Origin: Barnesiella merdipullorum
Lineage (GTDB): Bacteria > Bacteroidota > Bacteroidia > Bacteroidales > Barnesiellaceae
DNA length: 64,000 nucleotides
Assembly (NCBI GenBank): GCA_019116365.1
Contig: DXBT01000030.1
Location: forward strand, 14,728-78,727
Direction of reading: 5' to 3'
In this document: positions 17,272-25,590 of the stretch, piece after piece
Numbering within the stretch: position 1 is the first letter of the stretch
Layout of the letters: each line of letters starts with the position of its first letter
Made by a program: the position numbers and the translations under genes
The notes under the pieces: generated by a model
What the model was told of the DNA's origin: nothing
Databases searched by the model: none
What the model saw: only the letters and a program-made list of their open reading frames with translations

Positions 17272-18195
17272 TCAGTTTGCCAAATCTATGTGCTTGAATT
17301 TCAGACGGGATGTAATCTCTTCGGGAGCATGCCCCTTGAGTCTCTTAAAGAGTGTGCAAAAGGCTTGGCCCGAAGGAAATCCCAATGTTTCGGCTACCTC
17401 TTTTACGCTTTTGTTGCTCTGTCTCAGCCAATTCTCGGCAATGGCTATCTGCTTGAATTTCACATAGTCGGTTGTGTCCTTCCCGGTTTCATGGCGCAGC
17501 AGGTCGTTGAAATAGTCGGGCGAGCAGTCAAACTGCCGGGCAAAAGTCCCGGCAGTAGGCAACTCCCGATATCGTGCTTTACCTGCAATGAAAAAATTGT
17601 CGAGCCACCGATCGGTGTAGTCCACGATCTTTAGGTGGGTATCGTGTCGCAAGATAAACTGCCGATGATAAAAGCGCGACACATAATCGAGCAGTAACCT
17701 GATACGGTCGGCCAAAATCGTGTAGCTGTACTCGTCGATACCCCAATAGAGTTCCTCTTCGATTCCGTTCATCTCGTGTTCCAGAGCAAGTCGTTCTCGT
17801 TGCGAGAGGTGCAGGCACTCGCTGGAACGGTATTTGAAAAAGGAGTAACTGCTGTAATGCTTACTCGTTTTCAGCGGGTCGAAGACCGAGGGGTGAAAAC
17901 AGAGCAAGCGACCTTGTGGCTGGCAGCTTTCGCACTTCCACAGCTCTTGATCAATGGGCTTTTCGGGGGGGAGTGAAATGAGCGCACCATCGTTGAAGTC
18001 GCATGTTTTCCATCCGAAGGCCGAGGGGCAACATCCGTTCCACTCTTTCAGCCACACGGTATAGAATTCAAACTGGTGTATGTCCAGAAGATCGACCGTG
18101 TCGGTCAATCTTATCAGGCTCACCAGTGGATTGGGCGTTTGGGCCGATAGCAACTTGTTACATCGTGCAATTGTCTTTACACTCAATGGTTTCAT
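17272..18195 (-). CDS. AraC-family transcriptional regulator (A)
   Basis: 307 residues. The C-terminal about 100 residues form the AraC double helix-turn-helix (TAGTFARQFDCSPDYFNDLLRHETG, then SVKEVAETLGFPSGQAFCTLFKRLKGHAPEE); the N-terminal part is a cupin-like sensing domain shared with the regulator at 20889. The start at 18195 is chosen because it aligns with that paralogue's N-terminus and because a TACCTTTG -7 box (18292-18299) and a proposed regulator site (18321-18348) lie upstream; an in-frame ATG at 18294 would fall inside the promoter. Likely autoregulated and likely controls the Fe-ADH/cupin operon, which carries the same sites. Confidence 0.88.
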   Translation of the reverse strand: MKPLSVKTIARCNKLLSAQTPNPLVSLIRLTDTVDLLDIHQFEFYTVWLKEWNGCCPSAFGWKTCDFNDGALISLPPEKPIDQELWKCESCQPQGRLLCFHPSVFDPLKTSKHYSSYSFFKYRSSECLHLSQRERLALEHEMNGIEEELYWGIDEYSYTILADRIRLLLDYVSRFYHRQFILRHDTHLKIVDYTDRWLDNFFIAGKARYRELPTAGTFARQFDCSPDYFNDLLRHETGKDTTDYVKFKQIAIAENWLRQSNKSVKEVAETLGFPSGQAFCTLFKRLKGHAPEEITSRLKFKHIDLAN

Positions 18196-18291
18196 TTCTC
18201 CAACAGCAAGATTATAGGTTTCGATACATAATCTTGTCTCATGTATCGTTCCCCGGGAAATCACGGGATGAGCCCCGGTATTCTCTCGAGA

Positions 18292-18348
18292 CAAAGGTAG
18301 GGAACACGGTTTGGGAAGATGGTATATAAATCCTCGGTTTATCTACCC
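18292..18348 (-). promoter_or_regulatory. Promoter and proposed AraC site of regulator A
   Basis: -7 box TACCTTTG (18292-18299), a 21-base gap, then a 28-base element at 18321-18348 (GGTATATAAAT ... TCTACCC in plus-strand reading). The element matches the two sites at 20675-20702 and 20781-20808 at about 19 of 28 positions, and its distance to the -7 box is the same. Confidence 0.6.
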
Positions 18349-18489
18349 CGATTACCGATTTACCCATAAGTAAGCGGGTATTGGAGGTTGATGTGGCAAT
18401 GCCGGGTAGGGGACAAATGATTATGTCGTCGTCATGGGTAGCCCTTTCGAAAGAGTATTATAGATATCGATAAAGACCGTGAAGTCGAA

Positions 18490-18540
18490 AAGAATAAAAG
18501 AGACTGTGCCGAGAAAAATCCACTCGTGGCACAGCCTCTT
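18490..18540 (-). terminator. Terminator after the Fe-ADH gene
   Basis: AAGAGACTGTGCC pairs with GGCACAGCCTCTT (one mismatch), followed on the minus strand by TTTTATTCTTTT. Located 28 bases past the stop of the gene ending at 18568. Confidence 0.8.
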
Positions 18541-18567
18541 CATTGTTATGACATGCAGTCGATGCGG

Positions 18568-19749
18568 TTATCGCCACGACTCTTCATAGATGGCTACGAT
18601 ATCGGCGTCGCTCATCGCAATGCGGTCGCTGGTAAACATGATGCCCATGACCTCCCGGGCGTTGTGCATGAATTTTTCGGCTTCGTTGCGGGCGATACCA
18701 TAGTCCGACATCTTCAGGTCGGCCACGCCGCAAGCCTCTTGCAAGCGGGTAAGGGCGGTGAGGAAGTCTTCGGGTTTGTTGGCCTCGGGCATACCCAGGG
18801 CGCGGGCCATGCGGACGAAGCGCTCGTCGCAGGCGTGATTATGCACAAAGTAGGCATAGTAGGCCCGGCTGATCATGATCAGGCCGGCACCGTGAGGCAG
18901 GTTGGGGTGATAGGCCGAGAGGGCATGCTCCATGCCGTGCTCGCTGGTGAGTAGCGTGAGGCACATGACTACCCCCGACAAGGTGTTGGCAAAGGCAACA
19001 TGCGTGCGGGCCTCCAGGTCGTTGCCATCTTTTACGGCACGAGGCAGATATTGGGCCAGTTCTTCGATGGCCGTCAAGGCATACATGTCGCTCATCAGGT
19101 TAGCCCCTTTGGCAATATAGCCTTCGATGCTGTGGAACAGGGCATCGAACCCCTGGAAGGCCGTGAATCCGGCCGGTACACTCAGCATCAGTTCGGGATC
19201 GACAATGGCCAGTTTGGGATAAAGGCTTGAATCACCGATAAAGGCTTTTTCGTAGGTGTCTTCTTTGGTGATGACCCCGGCGTTGTCGGTCTCAGATCCC
19301 GTGCCGGCCGTTGTTGTAATGGCGATGATGGGCAGCGGAGTGTGGGCGATAGGTAATGCCTTGCCCGACCCCACGGCCACATAGTCCCACAAATCACCGT
19401 CGTTGGTAGCCATCAGAGCAATGGCTTTGGCGCAATCCATCACGCTGCCTCCACCCAGGGCTACCAGAAAATCACATTTGTTTTCGCGGGCAACTTGGGC
19501 CCCGTCATTTACATTGCTCACTGTGGGGTTGGGCGATACGCCATCGAAGACCATTGTTTCAACACCGGCCTTTTGCAATTGCTCTTCGGTGCGGGCCAGA
19601 TAACCGTTGGCGCGAGTCGATTTGCCGTTGGAGATGATGATTAAAGCCTTTTTCCCCGGCATGGGTTGTTCGCTCAATTTGTTGAGCATTCCTGCACCAA
19701 ATAATATTTGGGTAGGCACATATCTGTTAAATCTTAATTTTGTTTCCAT
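18568..19749 (-). CDS. Iron-containing alcohol dehydrogenase
   Basis: 393 residues, family-typical length. NAD(P)-binding motif GGGSVMDCAKA, GTGSETD, and metal ligands in DALFHSIEG, EHGMEHALSAYHP and LPHGAG identify a group III Fe-dependent alcohol dehydrogenase, cytosolic; likely substrates are short aldehydes, ketones or butanal-type compounds. It is the second gene of an operon led by the carboxymuconolactone decarboxylase/cupin gene (30-base gap) and is flanked by two AraC regulators, which suggests induction by a specific compound. Confidence 0.93.
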   Translation of the reverse strand: METKLRFNRYVPTQILFGAGMLNKLSEQPMPGKKALIIISNGKSTRANGYLARTEEQLQKAGVETMVFDGVSPNPTVSNVNDGAQVARENKCDFLVALGGGSVMDCAKAIALMATNDGDLWDYVAVGSGKALPIAHTPLPIIAITTTAGTGSETDNAGVITKEDTYEKAFIGDSSLYPKLAIVDPELMLSVPAGFTAFQGFDALFHSIEGYIAKGANLMSDMYALTAIEELAQYLPRAVKDGNDLEARTHVAFANTLSGVVMCLTLLTSEHGMEHALSAYHPNLPHGAGLIMISRAYYAYFVHNHACDERFVRMARALGMPEANKPEDFLTALTRLQEACGVADLKMSDYGIARNEAEKFMHNAREVMGIMFTSDRIAMSDADIVAIYEESWR

Positions 19750-19779
19750 TGTTCTTGTTTAGGCTGTTGGTGAATTGTT

Positions 19780-20604
19780 TTATTTCAGTTTGTTATACTC
19801 TTCGTCGGTAACGGGTTCGAGCCATTCGTTCGAGGTATTCTCGCCAGGGACCTCAAAGGCCAGGTGTGCAAACCAACTGTCGGCTGCGGCACCATGCCAG
19901 TGCTTGACGTTGGCCGGGATGTGGATGACCGTACCGGGCAGAATCTCGACAGCCGGTTTACCCTCTTCCTGATACCAGCCTCGGCCGGCTACACCGATGA
20001 GCATCTGTCCGCCACCCTGGGTTGCGTGGTGAATATGCCAGTTGTTGCGACATCGGGGTTCGAAGGTGACATTCGAGACCGATACCTGCTCGCGAGAGAT
20101 AGGGGCGAGATAGCTGTTCCCTATGAAATACCGGGCATAAGCGGTGTTGGGCTCGCCGATGGGGAAAATCATCTCCCGTTGGAAGGCGGCTTTGGCATCG
20201 TTGCCGGTAGTCTCGTCGGCCCAAACCTCTTTGGCCAGACGGAAGGCGGCCCAGGCTTTTGGCCATCCGGCATAGAAACTGATGTGAGTAATGATTTCGG
20301 CAATCTCGGTGCGGGTAATCCCGTTCTGTTTGGCCGTTTGCAGATGATAGGTAAGCGAACTGTCGGTAATGCCTTGGCTGATGAGCGAGGTGATGGTTAC
20401 CAGGCTGCGGTCGCGCAGGCCCAGACGGTCGGTCCGGCTCCACACTTCACCAAAGAGAACATCGTCGTTGAGTTCCGCGAATTTGGGAGCAAACTCTCCC
20501 AGCTGGTCGCGTCCAGCCGTTTGTTTAACTTTTTCTTGTGCCATAATTACTGTACTATTTAATACCCATAATGCGACAAGCGCAAAGATAATTTTGTTTT
20601 TCAT
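19780..20604 (-). CDS. Exported carboxymuconolactone-decarboxylase-like/cupin fusion protein
   Basis: 274 residues: signal peptide (1-22), a carboxymuconolactone decarboxylase/AhpD-like domain (about 35-135; GLRDRSLVTITSLISQG, AEIITHISFYAGWP), and a C-terminal cupin (about 155-255; NNWHIHHATQGGGQ, then PGTVIHIPANVKHWHGA). The cupin keeps the His-rich metal site; the first domain lacks the CxxC of AhpD, so it is not a thiol peroxidase. Such fusions are found beside aldehyde or alcohol oxidoreductases in Bacteroidetes but have no firm biochemical role. First gene of the operon with the Fe-ADH; two -7 boxes with regulator sites lie upstream. Confidence 0.85.
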   Translation of the reverse strand: MKNKIIFALVALWVLNSTVIMAQEKVKQTAGRDQLGEFAPKFAELNDDVLFGEVWSRTDRLGLRDRSLVTITSLISQGITDSSLTYHLQTAKQNGITRTEIAEIITHISFYAGWPKAWAAFRLAKEVWADETTGNDAKAAFQREMIFPIGEPNTAYARYFIGNSYLAPISREQVSVSNVTFEPRCRNNWHIHHATQGGGQMLIGVAGRGWYQEEGKPAVEILPGTVIHIPANVKHWHGAAADSWFAHLAFEVPGENTSNEWLEPVTDEEYNKLK

Positions 20605-20645
20605 ATGATATTACTGTTTGGTGAGTTATCGATTTTTTACGGTTA

Positions 20646-20702
20646 CAAAGTTATTCAACAGCTTCGGCTCATCCTGTATATGAATTACAGATGTTTCTAC
20701 CC
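20646..20702 (-). promoter_or_regulatory. Promoter 1 and proposed AraC site of the cupin/Fe-ADH operon
   Basis: Minus-strand -7 box TAACTTTG (20646-20653), a 21-base gap, then a 28-base site at 20675-20702 (plus strand: TGTATAT..ATTACAGAT..TTCTACCC with short variable parts). The -33 position carries no TTTG, as expected for an activator-dependent promoter. Confidence 0.65.
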
Positions 20703-20750
20703 GAATTGGGGTTTGGAGGCTTTGCAGGTCGTGTTCCAGTTGAATCGATG

Positions 20751-20808
20751 CAAAGATAGCCAGGCCCGATAGGGGACAGTTGTATATCATTTACAGATAT
20801 TTGTACCC
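20751..20808 (-). promoter_or_regulatory. Promoter 2 and proposed AraC site of the cupin/Fe-ADH operon
   Basis: Minus-strand -7 box TATCTTTG (20751-20758), a 22-base gap, then a site at 20781-20808 that matches the site at 20675-20702 in 24 of 28 positions. The whole module repeats promoter 1 with an offset of 105-106 bases, about ten helical turns. Confidence 0.65.
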
Positions 20809-20857
20809 CAATCACAGATAGCGTGACAGGTACCTGGAAAATTCGAAACAGAAATAG

Positions 20858-20865
20858 TATATTTG
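20858..20865 (+). promoter_or_regulatory. -7 box for AraC regulator B
   Basis: TATATTTG, matching TAnnTTTG, 23 bases before the ATG at 20889. It is divergent from the cupin/Fe-ADH promoters, so the sites at 20675-20808 are placed to influence both directions. Confidence 0.6.
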
Positions 20866-20888
20866 CCTGAACAATTAATTTTTGTGAT

Positions 20889-21785
20889 ATGGACGAGCTG
20901 ATAAGATTGGATAGTGTAGATAAGTATAACAAGATTTTCGGGCTGGAGACTTTGCATCCCATGGTGTCGGTAATCGATTTGTCGAAGGCTACCCAGTGGC
21001 CCGATAGGCTTAAAATCACTTATGGGGTCTATGCCCTGTACCTGAAGGAGACCAAGTGTGGTGATATTACTTATGGCCGTCAACCCTATGATTATAGCGA
21101 GGGTACCATCGTCTGTTTTGCTCCCGGACAGGTGGCCGAGGTGGAAATGTCGCAAGATGTTCGCCCCATGGCACATGGAGTTCTATTTCACCCCGATTTT
21201 ATTCGGGGTACTACCCTTGGGCAGGAGATCAAGAAGTATTCGTTTTTCTCCTACGAGACACGCGAAGCGTTGCACCTTTCCGAGACCGAGCGCGACACCA
21301 TCATGGATTGCTTCAAAAAGATTGAAGAAGAGCTGCGACACCCTATCGACAAACATAGCCGCCGCCTTATCACGGCCAATATAGGGCTGTTGCTCGACTA
21401 CTGCATGCGTTTCTACGAGCGGCAGTTTACTACCCGCGAACTTCCCAACAAAGATATCATCGTGCGGTTTGAGCGATTGCTCGACGAGTATTTCGACAGC
21501 AATGCTCCCCAGGAGATTGGCTTGCCTACGGTGAAGTATTTTGCCGAGAAGGTATTTCTCTCGCCCAACTATTTTGGCGATATGATTCGTAAGCAAACGG
21601 GTATCACCGTTTCGGAACATATCCAAAACAAACTCATCAACCGGGCTAAAGAGTTGTTGCTCTCGACCTCGAAGTCGATGAGCGAGATTGCCTACAGCCT
21701 GGGGTTTCAGTATCCTCAGCACATGAGTCGTATGTTCAAACGGGTCGTAGGGAGTACGCCCAACGAGTTCAGGGCCGGGCGTTGA
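20889..21785 (+). CDS. AraC-family transcriptional regulator (B)
   Basis: 298 residues. An N-terminal cupin-like domain (about 1-170) is followed by the AraC helix-turn-helix pair (TVKYFAEKVFLSPNYFGDMIRKQTG, then SMSEIAYSLGFQYPQHMSRMFKRVVGSTPNEF). It is related along its whole length to regulator A at 17272 (for example YNKIFG/CNKLLS near the start and the RFYERQF/RFYHRQF helix), so the two probably arose by duplication around the cupin/Fe-ADH operon. Start chosen at the ATG 23 bases after a TATATTTG box. Confidence 0.92.
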   Translation: MDELIRLDSVDKYNKIFGLETLHPMVSVIDLSKATQWPDRLKITYGVYALYLKETKCGDITYGRQPYDYSEGTIVCFAPGQVAEVEMSQDVRPMAHGVLFHPDFIRGTTLGQEIKKYSFFSYETREALHLSETERDTIMDCFKKIEEELRHPIDKHSRRLITANIGLLLDYCMRFYERQFTTRELPNKDIIVRFERLLDEYFDSNAPQEIGLPTVKYFAEKVFLSPNYFGDMIRKQTGITVSEHIQNKLINRAKELLLSTSKSMSEIAYSLGFQYPQHMSRMFKRVVGSTPNEFRAGR

Positions 21786-21833
21786 CCCCGGCCGGCTGGT
21801 TGGAGGGGGTAGGGCTCGTATGAGGGGGGATTG

Positions 21834-21851
21834 CCCCGCGTTGCGACGTGG
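21834..21851. repeat. REP-like hairpin with TTGCGA loop
   Basis: CCCCGCG-TTGCGA-CGTGGGG, the same stem-loop-stem design as the hairpins at 14053-14108, located 10 bases upstream of promoter repeat copy A. Confidence 0.5.
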
Positions 21852-21860
21852 GGGGACATT

Positions 21861-21944
21861 GTAGAAGAGAGGATTCGGCTCGGCATAGCCCGTCTTGAAA
21901 ATTGCATTTTCATTTGCCCCGGCTCTCGCCTTTCACTATCTTTG
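21861..21944 (+). repeat. Promoter-bearing dispersed repeat, copy A (drives rlmD)
   Basis: 84-bp unit from GTAGAAGAGAGGATTCGGCTC to CTTTCACTATCTTTG. It includes TTTG (about 21913), 20 bases, and TATCTTTG at 21937-21944, 30 bases before the TTG start of rlmD. Same family as the units near 10.7, 13.9, 62.1 and 63.7 kb. Confidence 0.85.
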
Positions 21945-21974
21945 TACCGCATAATCATATTTTAATTTTTTGTT

Positions 21975-23387
21975 TTGGCACGAAAAAAGAAAGAGCTCCC
22001 TTTGCTGGAGCAGATTGAGATAACCGGCGTGGCTGCCGAAGGGAAGGCACTGGCGCGGGTAAACGATTTGGTAGTGTTTGTCCCCTTTGCCGCACCGGGC
22101 GATGTGGTCGATTTGCAGGTAACCCGCAAGAAGCATAGTTATGCCGAGGCCCGCATCGTGAAGTTTCACTCCTATTCGCCGCTGCGGGTACAGCCGTTTT
22201 GCGAGCATTTCGGGGTGTGTGGCGGCTGCAAGTGGCAGCATGTGACCTACGACTTCCAGTTGCAGTTCAAGCGGCAGCAGGTCGAGGATAACCTCACTCG
22301 CATAGGCAAGATTCCCTTGCCCGAGGTGCTGCCCACGAAGGGCTCGGCCAAACAGCAGTTCTACCGCAACAAGCTCGAGTTCTCGTTCTCGAATCGCTCG
22401 TGGCTCACCTACGAGCAGTTGCAGTCGGCCCAGGAGTTCGACAGTCGCAATGCCCTGGGATTCCACATACCGGGCATGTTCGACAAGGTGCTCGATATCA
22501 AGAAGTGTTGGTTGCAGGACGACATCTCCAACCGCATCCGTCTCTCGATACGGCAGTTTGCCATCGACCACAATTACCCCTTCTTCGATTTGAGGGAGCA
22601 GACGGGGCTCATGCGCAACATGATTGTGCGCACCGCCTCGACGGGCGAGATTATGCTCATCGTAGTCTTCTTTGAGCCCGATCAGGAACGCATCGATGCG
22701 ATGATGCAGCATGTGGCCGACGAGTTCCCGCAAATTACTTCGCTCCTTTATATCGTCAATCAAAAGCCCAACGATACCATCACCGACCAGGAGGTACACC
22801 TCTATCGCGGACGCGACTACATTTGGGAGAGCATGGAGGGGTTGCGGTTCAAGATTGGTCCCAAGTCGTTCTACCAGACCAACTCGGAGCAGGCCTACGA
22901 GCTCTACAAGGTGGCCCGCGAGTTTGCCGGACTCACCGGCGACGAGCTGGTCTATGACCTCTACACGGGCACGGGGACAATTGCCAACTTCGTGGCCCGG
23001 CAGTCGCGCAAGGTCATCGGCATCGAGTATGTGCCCGAGGCCATTGAGGATGCCAAGGAGAATGCTCGCATCAACGGCTTGGACAACACGCTGTTCTATG
23101 CCGGCGATATGAAAGATATCCTCACCGAGGATTTCATTGGCGAGCACGGCCGCCCCGATGTCATCATCACCGATCCGCCCCGTGCCGGTATGCACGACGA
23201 TGTAATCAAGACCATCCTGTTTGCCGAGCCGCGACGCATTGTCTATGTGAGTTGCAATCCCGCCACACAGGCTCGCGACCTGTCGCTGCTCGATGCCAAA
23301 TATCGGGTTGCGCGTGTGCAGCCGGTCGATATGTTCCCCCACACCCACCATGTAGAGAATGTCGTGTTGCTGGAGCGTAAGGAGTGA
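21975..23387 (+). CDS. rlmD: 23S rRNA (uracil-5)-methyltransferase, RlmD/RumA type
   Basis: 470 residues. Order: TRAM RNA-binding domain (about 10-65), an iron-sulfur cysteine cluster (C76, C82, C85 in CEHFGVCGGCKWQH plus a later Cys in KKCWLQ), and a SAM methyltransferase core (DLYTGTGTIANF, ITDPPRAGMHD) with catalytic Cys427 in YVSCNPATQARD. It methylates a uridine of 23S rRNA using S-adenosylmethionine. The start is a TTG: an in-frame stop lies four codons upstream and no ATG precedes the conserved TRAM domain. The promoter is supplied by repeat copy A; a terminator follows. Confidence 0.93.
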   Translation: MARKKKELPLLEQIEITGVAAEGKALARVNDLVVFVPFAAPGDVVDLQVTRKKHSYAEARIVKFHSYSPLRVQPFCEHFGVCGGCKWQHVTYDFQLQFKRQQVEDNLTRIGKIPLPEVLPTKGSAKQQFYRNKLEFSFSNRSWLTYEQLQSAQEFDSRNALGFHIPGMFDKVLDIKKCWLQDDISNRIRLSIRQFAIDHNYPFFDLREQTGLMRNMIVRTASTGEIMLIVVFFEPDQERIDAMMQHVADEFPQITSLLYIVNQKPNDTITDQEVHLYRGRDYIWESMEGLRFKIGPKSFYQTNSEQAYELYKVAREFAGLTGDELVYDLYTGTGTIANFVARQSRKVIGIEYVPEAIEDAKENARINGLDNTLFYAGDMKDILTEDFIGEHGRPDVIITDPPRAGMHDDVIKTILFAEPRRIVYVSCNPATQARDLSLLDAKYRVARVQPVDMFPHTHHVENVVLLERKE

Positions 23388-23410
23388 GGCCTGGTTGGTC
23401 GAAAACATAG

Positions 23411-23448
23411 AAGTCGGTTTCCCTGTGTGCGGAGACCGACTTTTTTTT
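23411..23448 (+). terminator. Terminator after rlmD
   Basis: AAGTCGGTTTCC / GGAGACCGACTT stem with loop CTGTGTGC and eight T, 23 bases after the stop codon. Confidence 0.9.
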
Positions 23449-23482
23449 ATGGATAAAAGTGCAAGGAATGGATAATAAAGTA

Positions 23483-23515
23483 TTTGTCCCGACTTGTAGG
23501 TTGTCGGTAATTTTG
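23483..23515 (+). promoter_or_regulatory. Promoter of the GH172 gene
   Basis: TTTG (23483-23486), 21 bases, TAATTTTG (23508-23515): a near-consensus Bacteroidetes promoter 29 bases before the ATG at 23545. Confidence 0.7.
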
Positions 23516-23544
23516 CAACAGCAAACAATCTTAAAGTTACAACC

Positions 23545-25512
23545 ATGAAAAAACTCTTTTCCATAAAATCTCTGGCAGTTCTGTGGGGGCTATCGATGGT
23601 GGTATCTGCTTCGTCCACGATTCCGCCTGTGTCGTATGGATTGAATCGCCTGACCGATGTGTCCCGGCTACCAATACTCGATCGTAATACGAGAGTGAAA
23701 TACGAAGGCAGTATCGACAAGAATGGAGAGAATGCCGATTGGGACTGGCATCTCTACCCCGACTCCCGGGGCGAATGGGTCATATTCGATGTGGCCGGTG
23801 CTGGCTGTATTTACAATATGGTACAGCATCGTTATCTTACCTCCGAGGAGCCCATATTCCGATTCTATTTCGATGGCGAAAGTGAGCCTCGTTTTACGAT
23901 ACGGCTCTCGGAGTTTGGCGAAAAATATCCCTTTACCGAACCGCAGGCTTCGTGTTATATCGGGCCGCTGGATCATGGGCGTGGCCCTATCCGGGTGGTT
24001 CGCAGTTTTGTACCGATGCCTTTTCGCAACGGTTGTCGCATCACCTCGAGTGTAAAACTCGAAGGAGCCCAGCGCGAGAAAGGCGAGGGAGGCTGGGGGC
24101 ATGTGGTCTATCATGCCTACACTTCGCCCGATGGGATAGAGACGTTTACGGGAAACGAAGATTACAGCCAGTTGATTCGGCAGTGGAAACAGACCGGCAG
24201 TAATCCCGATACTTGTGCGATGCGATGGATACGCAGGCCCGAGCAGACGTTGGATTCGGGCGATACCCTGTCGTTACTCCAGATGAATGAGGGTGGGGTA
24301 ATACATTCGTTGCGGCTCTATGTGGCCGATATGAATCCCGACCGTTTGCAAAATCTGTGGGTGCGTCTGCGTTGGGACAGTCACGACGAGGCCGATGTGT
24401 GGTGCCCCATCGGGTGTTTCTTCGGGAATTCGCTGGGATATAACAACACCCGTTATCTGCTCATGGGAACCACAACCGACGGCTGGTTCTACAACTATTT
24501 TCCCATGCCGTTTTGGGAGTGTGCCGAGGTAGAACTGGTGAATCGAGGTGACACACCGGTAACGTTGGCCTTTGCCGAAGTGGCTGTGGGTGCCAATGAT
24601 TATGATCGGGAGCGGAGCGGTTATTTTCGCTCATCGCCCTATTATGCCCGCAAGCACACCCCGGGAGCCGATAGTCGCATCGCTTCGATAAAGGGGTGGG
24701 GTAAGATGGTGGCTGCCCATGTGACGTGTTATGGAGAACGGCCGCATATCATTACTTGCGAAGGGGATGTGCGTGTACACATCGATGGCATACGCACTCC
24801 GCAGGTCGAGAGTGATGGATCCGAGAGCTACATCTGTTACGGGTGGGGATTCCCTACCCCGGCCGAGGGGCATCCCTCGGGTGGATATGACGGGTTGAGC
24901 GACAATCCGTGGTCGATGACCCGCTTATGTCTGGGTGACAGTTATCCCTTCTATTCATCGCTCGATTTCGGCATTGAGTCGGGCGAGCATAACAACCAGT
25001 ATCTCGAACACTCGGGGGCCATATTCTATTATGGGCGTGAGGAGCCTGTGTTGGTCGAGACCGACCGGTTGAATCTTGCTTCGTCCCAATCGATAAAGGA
25101 ACATCGATACAAGGCCCGGGGAGAGGTGGAGAAGTCACCGCTTGTAGCCTGTTTCGAGGGTGATGCCGATGACGAAGAGGTAGCCGGTACCGTGTGGCGG
25201 TTTACCGAGGGCAGTTCGTTTGAGGCAGGTATCCAGCCCGAGAATCGGGGCGTGAGGTTACGGAGGCTCAGCGACCAGCAGCAGTCCCGGCAATGTGCTC
25301 GGGTTTGGGTCGATGGTGAAGAGGTTGGAGTCTGGTATCTGGCCGATAGTAACCCTTACAAGCGCTGGATTGAAGATGAGTTTGAAATTCCCGAGAGCTT
25401 CACTCGTGGTAAATCGATGTTGCACATTCGTCTCGAGCCCGAATCTCGGGAAGAGGGAGCACCACTGAGTTGGAACGAGGCAGCCTATGTCGTGTTCTGT
25501 TATACCGAATAG
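23545..25512 (+). CDS. Secreted GH172 (DUF2961) family glycoside hydrolase
   Basis: 655 residues with a signal peptide (about 1-24). The body matches the DUF2961 family, now GH172: YGLNRLTDVSRLP near the start, GEWVIFDVAGAGCIYNMV, RFYFDGE, GPLDHGRGPIRVVRSFVPMPF and, later, HNNQYLEHSGAIFYY. Known members are exo-acting furanosidases (D-fructofuranosidase or D-arabinofuranosidase types), usually forming trimers with jelly-roll folds. Which sugar is released here cannot be told. It has its own promoter and is near the sulfatase/maturase pair, which fits a role in glycan breakdown. Confidence 0.88.
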   Translation: MKKLFSIKSLAVLWGLSMVVSASSTIPPVSYGLNRLTDVSRLPILDRNTRVKYEGSIDKNGENADWDWHLYPDSRGEWVIFDVAGAGCIYNMVQHRYLTSEEPIFRFYFDGESEPRFTIRLSEFGEKYPFTEPQASCYIGPLDHGRGPIRVVRSFVPMPFRNGCRITSSVKLEGAQREKGEGGWGHVVYHAYTSPDGIETFTGNEDYSQLIRQWKQTGSNPDTCAMRWIRRPEQTLDSGDTLSLLQMNEGGVIHSLRLYVADMNPDRLQNLWVRLRWDSHDEADVWCPIGCFFGNSLGYNNTRYLLMGTTTDGWFYNYFPMPFWECAEVELVNRGDTPVTLAFAEVAVGANDYDRERSGYFRSSPYYARKHTPGADSRIASIKGWGKMVAAHVTCYGERPHIITCEGDVRVHIDGIRTPQVESDGSESYICYGWGFPTPAEGHPSGGYDGLSDNPWSMTRLCLGDSYPFYSSLDFGIESGEHNNQYLEHSGAIFYYGREEPVLVETDRLNLASSQSIKEHRYKARGEVEKSPLVACFEGDADDEEVAGTVWRFTEGSSFEAGIQPENRGVRLRRLSDQQQSRQCARVWVDGEEVGVWYLADSNPYKRWIEDEFEIPESFTRGKSMLHIRLEPESREEGAPLSWNEAAYVVFCYTE

Positions 25513-25536
25513 CTCGATGAGTATAATGATTAAAAT

Positions 25537-25570
25537 CGAAGCGCTCCTGGCCTGTGTCAGGAGCGCTTCG
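25537..25570. terminator. Shared terminator between the GH172 gene and the sulfatase-maturase gene
   Basis: Perfect 13-bp stem CGAAGCGCTCCTG / CAGGAGCGCTTCG with an 8-base loop. The minus-strand side runs into ATTTTAATC, so it best serves the maturase gene ending at 25591; it can also stop the convergent GH172 transcript. Confidence 0.8.
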
Positions 25571-25590
25571 TCTGTATGGGGATATTATTG

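Noticed and set aside
17014..17634. 206-residue plus-strand frame after ppdK
   Set aside because: Covers the ppdK promoter region and the 3' end of AraC gene A; no domain.
18196..18294. Longer start for AraC regulator A
   Set aside because: The extra 33 residues would begin inside the TACCTTTG promoter and are missing from the paralogue.
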